Assembly: GCA_001940655.1 (NCBI GenBank)
Contig: MBAA01000070.1
Location: 11,332-24,155, forward strand
Direction: 5' to 3'
Origin: Promethearchaeota archaeon CR_4
Lineage (GTDB): Archaea; Asgardarchaeota; Lokiarchaeia; Sigyniarchaeales; CR-4
Length of the DNA stretch: 12,824 nucleotides
Position 1 is the stretch's first letter. Every line of letters starts with the position of its first letter. The position numbers were made by a program, and so were the translations under genes. Below are positions 1 through 7,358 of this stretch, piece by piece. Below the pieces are notes generated by a model, which worked only from the letters and a program-made list of their open reading frames with translations, was not told the DNA's origin and did no database searches.

Positions 1-1963
1 CCTCGCGGGAGTAACTGCCATCATAAGAGGGCGCTAATGAGTTCCATATACCCCCGATTTCTTTTTCTTTCTCAACAAGTGTGACGGGAATCCCTTGCAA
101 AGCGACATTTAAGGCCGCAGTGAGACCGCTCAACCCCCCTCCAACAATACAAACTTTTTGCGTGACTGACACTTTTTGACGAATTTGTGGTTGGAGTGCA
201 GCAACTTTTGCAACATGCATCCGAATGAGGTCACAAGCCTTTTCTGTAGCTACCTCGGGTTCATTCATATGAACCCATGAATCTTGGTCGCGGATATTGA
301 CTAATTCAAAGAGATAGGGATTCAACGCTGCTTCACGGAGCGTCGCCTGGAAAAGGGGTTCATGGGTTCGCGGCGTGCAAGACGCAACAATGAAACGATT
401 GAGCTTAAATTCCTTAATCAAACTTTTAATTTGTTCTTGGGAATCTGATGAACACGAATACATGTTTTCCCTAGATACGACCACATTGGGGAGGTGGTTG
501 ACATATTCCACCACCTTTGGAACGTCAACATACCCCGCAATATTGGTGCCACACCGACAAACTAAAACCCCGATTCTTGGGTTCTCTGTAGGGCTAACAG
601 GGATTTCAGTCGGATACACAAGCTCAGTCACCTCGGTTCCTCGCGCGTCAGCGAGTTTCACCATTGCTTTTCCAGCTGCCGACCACCCACTAGCGACCGA
701 TTCTTGGACATTCATCGGCGTCAGGGCGCACCCGCACACAAATATATTCCGATTCTCAAGGAGTGTTAGATTTTCTGTGGTGAACCATCCGTGCGCATCG
801 ATCTGTCCCCCAACAACTTTACTTAACTGCTTGGAACTATTTGAAGGCACGACGGCGCACTCGAGAATTACAAGGTCGAACTTCAAGTTGTGGACCCGGC
901 CTGACTCGTGGTCTTCGTAAATGACCGACACTTCGTGCTCACCTGGGGCTGTTTCCATGTCGCCAACTCGACCTGATATGAAATGCACCCCATATTCGTT
1001 TCGAGCGCGATTAACATAATCTTGAAAGTTTTTTTCGTATACGCGGGATTCCGGATTGAAAATATAACATTCCACATCTTTCCCAGCATGCTCCTTGGTA
1101 ATGACCGCCTGCTTGGTTGCATACATGCAACAGATGCGGGAACAATATGGAACAGCATTCGTATCGTGGATATTCCGAGACCCCACACATTGGATGAAAG
1201 CAATCTGCTTGGCGGGATGCCCGTCAGATCGACGTACCACATGCCCCCCCGTTGGCCCACTAGCGCACATTAGTCGCTCGAATTCCATACCAATGAGAAC
1301 ATTTGGTGAGACATCCCGAAACTTCTTGTAAAAAGGCATTTGTTCTGGTGCAATTTCATCAAAACCCGTGGCAATAATAACTGCCCCAATATCGAGGACG
1401 ATTTCATCAGGTTTCATATTATAATTTATCGCCCCCGCCTTGCAGACTTTAGAACACGTCTCGCAAAGCTGGTAATTGAAGTGGAGGCACACTTTCGGGT
1501 CTATGGCAAAAGTTGCAGGTACAGCTGAAGGGAATGGAATGTAGATCGCGTGGCGCACCCCCAAACCATAATTGAACTCGTCAGGAATACCCCCAACAGG
1601 GCAGGCTTTCGCGCAATCGCCACATGCCTTACACTTGTTACCTTCCACGTAACGAGGTTTCTTGACAATGGTGGCCCTTAATTTGCCCGGCACTCCCTCC
1701 AATTTTACGAGTTCCGAATTGGTGTATAATTTGATATTGGGATCTCGGGCCACTTCCACTAATTTTGGAGCAAGAATACACAACGAGCAATCATTCGTCG
1801 GGTACGTCTTGTCTAATTGCGCCATGTGCCCACCAATGGTGAGGTTTTTCTCAACCAAATACACCTTAAATCCTGCTTCCGAGAGATTCGAAGCCGCCGA
1901 AACACCCGCGATACCTCCTCCTAATATGAGAACAGAACCGGCGCCAAGAAGATGCTCGCTCAT
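1..1963 (-). CDS. hdrA: Tandem (double) HdrA-like heterodisulfide reductase subunit A, C-terminus cut by window edge
   Basis: This is an FAD and iron-sulfur subunit of a cytosolic Hdr-type complex that moves electrons to an HdrB/D thiol-disulfide site. The frame is open for 654 codons from ATG 1963 to the left edge. Module 1 has a Rossmann glycine motif (15-20), the HdrA signature NDCSLC (C59, C62), ferredoxin cysteines C111/C114/C117/C121, a second set C159/C167/C170/C174, and C259/C274/C278/C279, the pattern of the HdrA-specific cluster. A second HdrA then begins: its N-terminal domain at about 463-600 (CRCG, C469 and C471; SCTPRTHEP at 528-536) and a second FAD motif GGGLSG at 608-613. The gene is therefore longer than the usual HdrA of about 650 residues and contains two HdrA modules. 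A GAGG Shine-Dalgarno lies 8 nt upstream, and the gene follows hdrD by 40 bp. Every position that is TGA in the other HdrA is a Cys codon here. Confidence 0.93.
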   Translation of the reverse strand, partial: MSEHLLGAGSVLILGGGIAGVSAASNLSEAGFKVYLVEKNLTIGGHMAQLDKTYPTNDCSLCILAPKLVEVARDPNIKLYTNSELVKLEGVPGKLRATIVKKPRYVEGNKCKACGDCAKACPVGGIPDEFNYGLGVRHAIYIPFPSAVPATFAIDPKVCLHFNYQLCETCSKVCKAGAINYNMKPDEIVLDIGAVIIATGFDEIAPEQMPFYKKFRDVSPNVLIGMEFERLMCASGPTGGHVVRRSDGHPAKQIAFIQCVGSRNIHDTNAVPYCSRICCMYATKQAVITKEHAGKDVECYIFNPESRVYEKNFQDYVNRARNEYGVHFISGRVGDMETAPGEHEVSVIYEDHESGRVHNLKFDLVILECAVVPSNSSKQLSKVVGGQIDAHGWFTTENLTLLENRNIFVCGCALTPMNVQESVASGWSAAGKAMVKLADARGTEVTELVYPTEIPVSPTENPRIGVLVCRCGTNIAGYVDVPKVVEYVNHLPNVVVSRENMYSCSSDSQEQIKSLIKEFKLNRFIVASCTPRTHEPLFQATLREAALNPYLFELVNIRDQDSWVHMNEPEVATEKACDLIRMHVAKVAALQPQIRQKVSVTQKVCIVGGGLSGLTAALNVALQGIPVTLVEKEKEIGGIWNSLAPSYDGSYSRE

Positions 1964-2003
1964 TCTACTTTTCCTCTACTCTCTTTTTCGTGATATCTTG
2001 GTC

Positions 2004-3245
2004 TCATAGTAAGTCATTAGCATTGTATGCCGAATAGATGAACGAAAACAAATCCATCACTTTCGGAGGGTCCTTGCCAAATTTTGCTTTCAATGCGGCA
2101 GCCTCATTTAATGTGACGCATTGAAAGTGAGATACGCATTTGGGGCAAGTAGTGACGATATATTTTGCACCCACCTTCATTGCCTCCTTAATTCTCTTCC
2201 TCGTCATATCTCGCGCGTAATCCGTACAATTACGGAAGGAAGCTACTCCACAGCAGCGGGCTTCATCCCGATTATGAGGCATTTCCACGATCTCAAGAAA
2301 TATCAAATTCTGCAGGAGATTTCGCACGGACTCGTAATGTCCCCCGTCCACTAGGCGACCCGATCGGCAGGGATCATGAACCGTCACGATGCTCCGGCAC
2401 TTCACTTCGAATCCACGAATTTTTTTGAAAATTTGGTTTCGGTCAAAATAATCTGCAGCGAACTCGACTTGGAAGGAAAATTCAGGGAAGTATTTTGGAT
2501 AATCCACGGATAATGTCCGAAACCCTTCGGCACATGACACTAGAATTGTTTTCACGCCCGCCGCTTTCCAAATTTCGATGTTCCGCTTACCAAATGATAA
2601 AAATGTTTCCTCATCTCCTGCCCAGAGGGCATCATGCCCGCAACAGTAATCATTGGCCACCACAGGGGTAATACCAGTAAGGTTCAGAAAGCGAATTATT
2701 GCATATGCAGTTAGTGTTTGCTGCACGTGCAAATTTACCAGCGCGTGCTCGTATAAATTAAAGCAACCAGGATAATATGCAATAGATCCAGTTTGTGCCA
2801 TTTCAAGAGCAGGCCACTTTTGAATCGATGCGTATTGATTAAGGATTGTCTGCTTTTGGGCAGGTTTTGGGTTTTTTCTCATCAGCTCAAATGCTATCGG
2901 AAATATGTTCATATGGGTTTCTGTAGCGGTAAAACGTGGGTCATTAGGTACTTGCTCTCGAACCTCTTTGCGAATCTCCCTGACCATTTCCGGAATTTCC
3001 AGACCTTGGGGGCATACGCGACATTGACCACACGTCAAGCAAACCCAAATATCTTCTTCTGTATCGCAGAATTTTCGTCCCTTTTTCAAACGTCCCGGAG
3101 TTTCCAGGTTAATCTCCTGGATGAATTTCCGAGGGTTGAATCGACCTGAAGGTGCTACGGGGCAGATTACGCTGCATTTCTTGCAACGATAACACAAATT
3201 TGCTATGTCACGTAGATGTTCGTTTTGTTCCTTGCTTTCCACCAT
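2004..3245 (-). CDS. hdrD: HdrC-HdrB fusion (HdrD-like) heterodisulfide reductase subunit
   Basis: This 413-residue protein probably carries the thiol-disulfide active site that accepts electrons from the adjacent HdrA. The N-terminal HdrC part has two [4Fe-4S] motifs, C18/C21/C24/C28 and C69/C72/C75/C78. The HdrB part has two CCG-type domains: C161 with C201-C202 and C238, then C293 with C331-C332-G, C340, C367 and C370. CCG domains in HdrB bind non-cubane [4Fe-4S] clusters that split CoM-S-S-CoB-type disulfides. The true substrate here is unknown, and related folds (GlpC, LutA, glycolate oxidase Fe-S subunit) share the layout. There is no membrane segment, and no HdrE is visible in the window. 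The start ATG lies about 22 bp below a TATA box, so the mRNA is probably leaderless or nearly so. The natural stop is TGA, but the 13 codons that follow before a TAG (DQDITKK and onward) do not resemble family sequence, so this TGA is read as termination. Confidence 0.9.
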   Translation of the reverse strand: MVESKEQNEHLRDIANLCYRCKKCSVICPVAPSGRFNPRKFIQEINLETPGRLKKGRKFCDTEEDIWVCLTCGQCRVCPQGLEIPEMVREIRKEVREQVPNDPRFTATETHMNIFPIAFELMRKNPKPAQKQTILNQYASIQKWPALEMAQTGSIAYYPGCFNLYEHALVNLHVQQTLTAYAIIRFLNLTGITPVVANDYCCGHDALWAGDEETFLSFGKRNIEIWKAAGVKTILVSCAEGFRTLSVDYPKYFPEFSFQVEFAADYFDRNQIFKKIRGFEVKCRSIVTVHDPCRSGRLVDGGHYESVRNLLQNLIFLEIVEMPHNRDEARCCGVASFRNCTDYARDMTRKRIKEAMKVGAKYIVTTCPKCVSHFQCVTLNEAAALKAKFGKDPPKVMDLFSFIYSAYNANDLL

Positions 3246-3260
3246 AGAAATCGCGGGAAA

Positions 3261-3273
3261 TTATTATAATATA
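3261..3273 (-). promoter_or_regulatory. TATA box of the hdrD-hdrA operon
   Basis: On the minus strand TATATTATAATAA is preceded by a purine-rich GAAGAAG that fits a BRE. Its centre is about 22 bp from the hdrD ATG, so transcription should begin at or just before the start codon. No Shine-Dalgarno is seen, which agrees with a leaderless message. Confidence 0.6.
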
Positions 3274-3420
3274 CTTCTTCTATTCTTTTGTACGTATTTC
3301 CGAGATTATCCTGCAGGGGCAGTTTTCTTTTTTCACGGCAGAGGTATGGACATTTTCTTCTATTACGCCGCTAAAGTTGCAACCCACCAAATTCAAACTT
3401 CGAGTTCTATCACATTACTT

Positions 3421-3447
3421 AAAAAGTGACTTGGTTAAGTACTTTTT
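3421..3447. terminator. Hairpin with T tract
   Basis: AAAAAGT, a bulged G, then ACTT form one arm. GGTT is the loop, and AAGT plus ACTTTTT form the other. This gives an 11-bp stem with one bulge, running into T residues on the plus strand and A residues on the minus strand. It lies about 150 bp upstream of the hdrD promoter, where no plus-strand gene exists, so its use is uncertain. Confidence 0.35.
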
Positions 3448-3459
3448 TCGTCATTTTCT

Positions 3460-3470
3460 AAAAAAAAAAA
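3460..3470 (-). terminator. U-tract terminator (T11 on minus strand)
   Basis: Eleven consecutive A on the plus strand give T11 in the direction of the arrestin-like gene. Archaeal RNA polymerase terminates at such U tracts. It would stop read-through into the hdrD promoter. Confidence 0.45.
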
Positions 3471-3760
3471 CTACAAATATAATATTTTTCAAATTAGAGT
3501 ATAAGGATATTAAGATTTCAAAGTAAAATCTCGAATGTACGTTTAATCTATTCCGAAAAACTCACAAGATTTTCCAATTATTGCTGAAAAATGTTCGATA
3601 GAATCTTAAATGAAACGATTCGATCATCTACCAATAAAAATACCCATTTCCCTTAATCACCATTATATCCACTTTATCCTGTGAAATATCAATATTATTC
3701 CTCTCAGAGACAATTATCTTAAATGATCTGCTAGTAAAAGACCAATTCATAATAAATTTC

Positions 3761-3795
3761 AAAAATGACGCAAAACGAAAAAACTGAAAAATAAA
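3761..3795 (-). terminator. U-rich terminator after arrestin-like gene
   Basis: Just 3' of the arrestin-like TAA stop the minus strand carries several T runs (T5, T6, T4 and T5) without a strong hairpin, the usual archaeal U-rich termination signal. Confidence 0.5.
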
Positions 3796-3808
3796 TCGAA
3801 CATTGAAA

Positions 3809-4972
3809 TTATAAAGAGATCTCGAATTGCCGATAATCGTTATCTTCAACAATAAACTTGACTAAACTTTTGCCAGTTTTCCAAAATTCGATTTCTTTCG
3901 TTTCTCCAGGATTCCAAGTCCCAAATCCATATGTTTTTAACGCCCGGGATTGGTCTTCTTCCCAAAATTGCGCCGAAACTCCTCTATAGGTTTCATTACT
4001 ACGATTTGTAACATTCAATCTATATTGATCTGTTGTGTCATCCCAGGAAGGCGCAGACACTTCAAAGGCGCCTGAGGGAAATGATCTTGGATAGTCTTCG
4101 GGAAATTTCGGACCTTCAGAATCTTCCGCATCCTCTTCTTCTTGGGTGTGAATGGGGGGCGCGATTGACAGGGAGGTTTTAACATTGATTGGAGGGTACC
4201 GGATTCCCGCCCGCTTCCCTTGGATTTTAAGGAAATATTTGATCTCTTCGCCATAAGAGTCATTAGATTTGCCGCCACATGTCCCTGAGAAACAATAACT
4301 TCGAGACATCTCGGCATCGGCAGGGATAGGCAAGTTAAATTCCACGGGAGCCTTTTTACATTTGAATTTCTGTTCAGCCAATACAATAGATGGCACTTTC
4401 TTCACATATGCGCAATTTGCACCATAATCCGGACACTGGCACCTTATGGTGCTGGATTTCTTGAGCTGAACTGTTATCAAACCGAGACCAGGGCAGGACA
4501 ACAATCCTTTAACAATCTCACCCGGGTGAAAGAGATCTCGTTCAAGGTGGATGACCATTCCTCCTGCACCAAGTGCTACTGGTCGCGAATCAGGTAACCG
4601 AATGTTTTTCAAATTATAGTGCAATTCTAATGGGAAATTTTGATCAATCGTTATGGGATGGTGTGGGGGAGCATCTTGGATGAAATTCATAGATGCGTTT
4701 ACATAGAAATCCTTGATATTGTGGTGGATACTTGGTACGAGGAAACGATTAGCAGCAAGAAGAGCTGCACGATGGTATGAACCTCTCTCGAAAAAACCAT
4801 TATTCAAGAATTCCCGCCTGGAGAGGATAAAAGGTTTTGTGCATGGACGCTTAACAACGAGTTTCACGTCTGCCCATTGCACTTGTCGAGGTTTTGTGAA
4901 ATCTATGATAGCGTCCACAACAATAGGTTTTCCAACATGTAAATTCTTGCTCATCTTGAGATTTATTTTCAT
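3809..4972 (-). CDS. Arrestin-fold protein
   Basis: This is a 387-residue soluble protein with no signal peptide or membrane helix. It reads as two arrestin-type beta-sandwiches plus a C-terminal beta-rich piece. Arrestin-like signatures are the N-terminal strand pattern HVGKPIVVDAIIDF (12-25), the start of the second sandwich at 139-160 (MVIHLERDLFHPGEIVKGLL), and the C-sandwich pattern at 210-270 with FNLPIPADAEMS and GEEIKYFLKIQ. A Cys group (C178, C180, C187, C205, C227, C232) could bind zinc or form a loop. Residues 277-310 are acidic and Pro-rich, a likely linker to the 317-387 domain. Arrestin-domain proteins act as scaffolds for membrane receptors and trafficking in eukaryotes, and relatives occur in Asgard archaea and some prokaryotes. 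The target here is unknown. A start at M7 (4954) is possible. GGGGGA about 8 nt upstream favours 4972. Confidence 0.7.
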   Translation of the reverse strand: MKINLKMSKNLHVGKPIVVDAIIDFTKPRQVQWADVKLVVKRPCTKPFILSRREFLNNGFFERGSYHRAALLAANRFLVPSIHHNIKDFYVNASMNFIQDAPPHHPITIDQNFPLELHYNLKNIRLPDSRPVALGAGGMVIHLERDLFHPGEIVKGLLSCPGLGLITVQLKKSSTIRCQCPDYGANCAYVKKVPSIVLAEQKFKCKKAPVEFNLPIPADAEMSRSYCFSGTCGGKSNDSYGEEIKYFLKIQGKRAGIRYPPINVKTSLSIAPPIHTQEEEDAEDSEGPKFPEDYPRSFPSGAFEVSAPSWDDTTDQYRLNVTNRSNETYRGVSAQFWEEDQSRALKTYGFGTWNPGETKEIEFWKTGKSLVKFIVEDNDYRQFEISL

Positions 4973-5217
4973 GGGAAAAAGTCCCCCTGATCAAGGGTTA
5001 GTGAGTGAAGGTTATGCAAAGTAATTAGGAGAAAAAATTCTACTTCGCGCTCGATTGCACCGATTAATGATCGAGGATGAACACTGAATTAAAAAAGATT
5101 TTGCAAATAAAAAAGTAACTCTGATTAGAAATAGCCTAATTGATGTTGTTATAGTCTGGGGAAATCTCTATCGTACCAATGACGAGGTATATTTACTCTG
5201 CTCTGCTAAAAATAATT

Positions 5218-5230
5218 AAAAAAAATCCCC
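5218..5230 (-). terminator. T8 terminator after the SECIS
   Basis: On the minus strand GGGGA is followed by eight T (5225-5218) and a further AT-rich run. The tract begins within a few bases of the foot of the SECIS stem, so the transcript would end just after the SECIS. Confidence 0.6.
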
Positions 5231-5231
5231 A

Positions 5232-5303
5232 AATCAGCATTCCCCTTGCGAGGGCGTCCACACTGGGCTCATGCTTTACCCCAGAGTCTCATTCACGCTG
5301 ACT
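5232..5303 (-). promoter_or_regulatory. Eukaryote-like SECIS element in the hdrA 3' UTR
   Basis: Minus-strand fold read by hand. Helix I is 5303-5295 with 5240-5232, 9 bp including two G-U pairs. The 5' core is ATGA (5292-5289). G5290-A5257 and A5289-G5258 form the tandem sheared G.A pairs, with T5291/C5256 and G5288/G5259 completing a four-pair non-Watson-Crick quartet. Helix II is 5287-5280 with 5267-5260, with one T.T mismatch. The apical loop begins GTAAA, with AAA at 5277-5275. The spacing ATGA-N11-AAA is the eukaryotic SECIS spacing. An extra small hairpin (CCCT/AGGG, 5254-5243) lies on the 3' side of the core. The element starts about 6 nt after the stop codon, as expected for archaeal 3' UTR SECIS. 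It should direct Sec insertion at both UGA codons of the gene. Confidence 0.72.
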
Positions 5304-5309
5304 GTATTT

Positions 5310-7358
5310 TTACTTGGCAGGTTGTACTTGTTCTGCCTCAAGCAACGCGTCAATGTAGGCTTGATATTGACCGTCGCGATAGTACCGGAGCGAAATAACT
5401 GCCGAAGGACACACGGAACAGCACGTACCGCACCCACGACACCGAATCTCGTCAACGTTGGCACCTTTCTCGTTCATCGTGATCGCGTTGTAGGGACAAG
5501 CTTTCTCGCATAATCCACAAACGGAACAGCGGTCAAGGTCCACAATCGCCCGAATGAGGTCGATGGTGTATTCGCCTTTCTGCATAATGATGCTAGCTGA
5601 GGAAGCTGCTCCTTTCGCTTGCATAATCGTTTCCGCGATGGACTTTGGCCCTTGCGAAACCCCCGCGAAGTGGATGCCGGGTACTTTAGCGTCAACAGGA
5701 TTGAGGCGAGAGTGATATTCCTTGAAGAACCCGTCAGGACTACGTTCGAGACGAAGGATGTTATTCAGCTCATCAGCGTCCGTCGGCGCTTGCATCGAAG
5801 CTGACAACACCACGAGGTCGAATTCTTGCTGAATAAATTCGTCACTCGCCGCGTCTTCGATGATAACTACCGCTTTCTCGTTCTTGGGATTCTCCTTGAC
5901 GTCCGCCACCTTTCCACGGAGAAACATTACACCGGCTTCCCGCGCTTGGGTATAGTATTCATCGTACATCTTCCCACCACAGCGCATATCGATATAGGCC
6001 ACCGCAACGTTGGAATCGGGCAGATGTTGTCGGATAAGCTTCGCGTTCTTCACCGAGATCATACAACAGACACCGGCACTACACCACGCGTTATGTTTCT
6101 TGTCGCGCGACCCCACGCACTGGATGAACAGGATACTGTGAGGATGCTTCCCGTCTGACGGGCGCATGAGGTTTCCTCCAGTCGGGCCGTTTGGTGCCAA
6201 TGCCCGCTCGAGTTGCCCCTGTGTAATGACATTCTTCGCGACGCCATACCCGAGATATCCCGTTTCTGGTTTGAACTCGTCCCACCCAGTTGCCACGATG
6301 ATCGTGCCGACCTTGAGCTTGACTTTTTCCGGTTCATCGTTGAAGTTGATAGACTCCAGCTCGCAGATGTTCTCGCAGTTGCCGCACTTGATGCACCGAT
6401 TCATGTCGATTTGGGCCTTTGCTGGCACGGCTTGCGCGAAGGCGATGTAGATAGCCTTACGCGGCGACATTCCCCAGTCGAACGTGTTCGCGCCCCACGC
6501 AGGGCACACTTCGACACAGGCTCCACACCCGTTGCAGTTCGGTTTCACGTACCGGGGCGTTTTCGTGACTTCTACCTCGTAATTTCCTACATACCCCTTT
6601 AGGTCCGTGACTTTCGCGTAGGTGAGGAGGTTGATGTTCGGGTTGCGCGCCGCTTCCAGCATTACAGGCCCCAAGATTCAAATCGAGCAATCATCTGTCG
6701 GGAACGTCCGGTCGAGCATCGCCATCTTGCCGCCGATGGTAGGTTCTTTTTCCACGAGATGGACCTTGAATCCGTGCTTCGCGAGGTCAAGAGATGCCTG
6801 CAAACCCCCCACACCGCCCCCGATGACCAGTGCCTCTTTAGTGACCGGCACGGTCTTGCGAGGGATTGGTTCTAGCTTCGCAGCACGCGCTACGGCCGCT
6901 CGAATGATGTCTTTGCCTACCGCGAGGGCCGCAGGTTTGTTCTGCATGTGGACGAAGCTGTCGTGTTCTCGTAGGTTTGCGAACTCGAGGAAACTGTCAT
7001 CTACACCCATCCCGCGGAGGACTGCCTTGAAGACAGGTTCGTGAGTTTTTGGAGTACAAGCACCTATTAACAGGCGATTCGCGTTGGACTTTTCCATCTG
7101 CTCTTTGATGTACACCGCACCTGGTTCCGTGCAATAGGCGAGGTAGATTTCGCTTGCGACCACGTTCGGGAGGGTCAGAGCATATTGCCGAAGAGCTTCA
7201 AGATCAATAATCCCGGCAATATTCACCCCTCAACGGCAGAGCGCCACGAAGATGCGAACATTGGAGCTTTCGCGTGTAGGTTGCTGTCGTTCGGTCGGTT
7301 GTTCATTGGGCGTTTCGGCTGTTTTCTTTTGCTCCGGCTTTGGCGCTTTCTTGGACAT
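5310..7358 (-). CDS. hdrA: Selenoprotein HdrA with two Sec residues (U43, U227), heterodisulfide reductase subunit A
   Basis: This FAD/iron-sulfur subunit of a soluble Hdr complex is 682 residues long if two in-frame TGAs are read as selenocysteine. It starts at ATG 7358 with AAAGGAG 9 nt upstream, and stops at TAA 5310. Residues 1-33 are a Lys/Glu/Pro-rich extension. The HdrA N-terminal domain follows (about 34-160: C41-R-U43-G, C76, C101), then the FAD Rossmann motif GGGVGG (180-185), C224-S-I-U227, the inserted ferredoxin C275/C278/C281/C285 and C322/C325/C328/C332, the HdrA cluster cysteines C414, C427, C432, C433, and a C-terminal ferredoxin C611/C614/C617/C621 and C640/C643/C646/C650. 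Length and domain order match ordinary HdrA. Both TGA positions are Cys in the HdrA at 1-1963 (C471 and C62). A standard gene caller would split it into two or three fragments. A double nonsense pseudogene is unlikely, given the intact frame and the SECIS. Confidence 0.88.
6678..6680 (-). other. In-frame UGA read as selenocysteine, Sec227
   Basis: The codon falls in the HdrA signature D-D-C-S-I-U-I-L-G-P, directly after the FAD domain. The family sequence is DCSxCILAPK, and the neighbouring HdrA has TGT at this site (C62). The result is a C-x-x-U pair. Confidence 0.88.
7230..7232 (-). other. In-frame UGA read as selenocysteine, Sec43
   Basis: The codon falls in L-C-R-U-G-V-N-I-A-G, the N-terminal HdrA motif normally CxCGxNIAG. 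The other HdrA reads V-C-R-C-G-T-N-I-A-G here (C471). A start at the GTG two codons later would delete this conserved motif, so it is not the real start. Confidence 0.85.

Larger units (their letters stand above)
3246..3808. other. AT-rich intergenic region between arrestin-like gene and hdrD
   Basis: No convincing gene is seen in these 563 bases. The short open frames have no recognisable composition or ribosome site. The region holds the hdrD promoter (3261-3273), a hairpin (3421-3447), an 11-base A tract that is a U tract on the minus strand (3460-3470), and T-rich stretches after the arrestin-like gene (about 3761-3795). Its roles appear to be termination and promotion of minus-strand units. 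Confidence 0.6.
4973..5309. other. Intergenic region: arrestin leader and Sec-HdrA 3' UTR
   Basis: No gene is seen here. The right part (5218-5309) is the 3' UTR of the selenocysteine HdrA with the SECIS candidate and T8 terminator. The left part should contain the promoter of the arrestin-like gene, but I see no clear TATA box there, only a GGGGGA ribosome-site candidate near 4981-4986. Confidence 0.6.

Noticed and set aside
883..1331. Open frames on both strands within the tandem HdrA
   Set aside because: They are shadows of the HdrA coding frame, which carries all recognisable motifs.
2004..2006. TGA at the end of hdrD as a third selenocysteine codon
   Set aside because: The 13 codons that follow to the next stop have no Hdr resemblance, and no SECIS-like structure was seen in the 40-bp gap to hdrA.
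3590..3804. 10-bp inverted repeat AATGTTCGAT/ATCGAACATT about 195 bp apart
   Set aside because: Short arms in AT-rich sequence are expected by chance at this distance, and no gene or promoter context supports it.
3628..3852. 74-residue minus-strand frame overlapping the arrestin-like C-terminus
   Set aside because: AT-rich, no ribosome site, no recognisable composition, and it overlaps a better gene.
5310..7226. Two separate genes (5310-6674 and 6678-7226) or a decayed pseudogene in place of one HdrA
   Set aside because: The frame continues through both TGAs, every domain is intact, the TGAs sit on Cys positions, and a SECIS candidate follows the stop.
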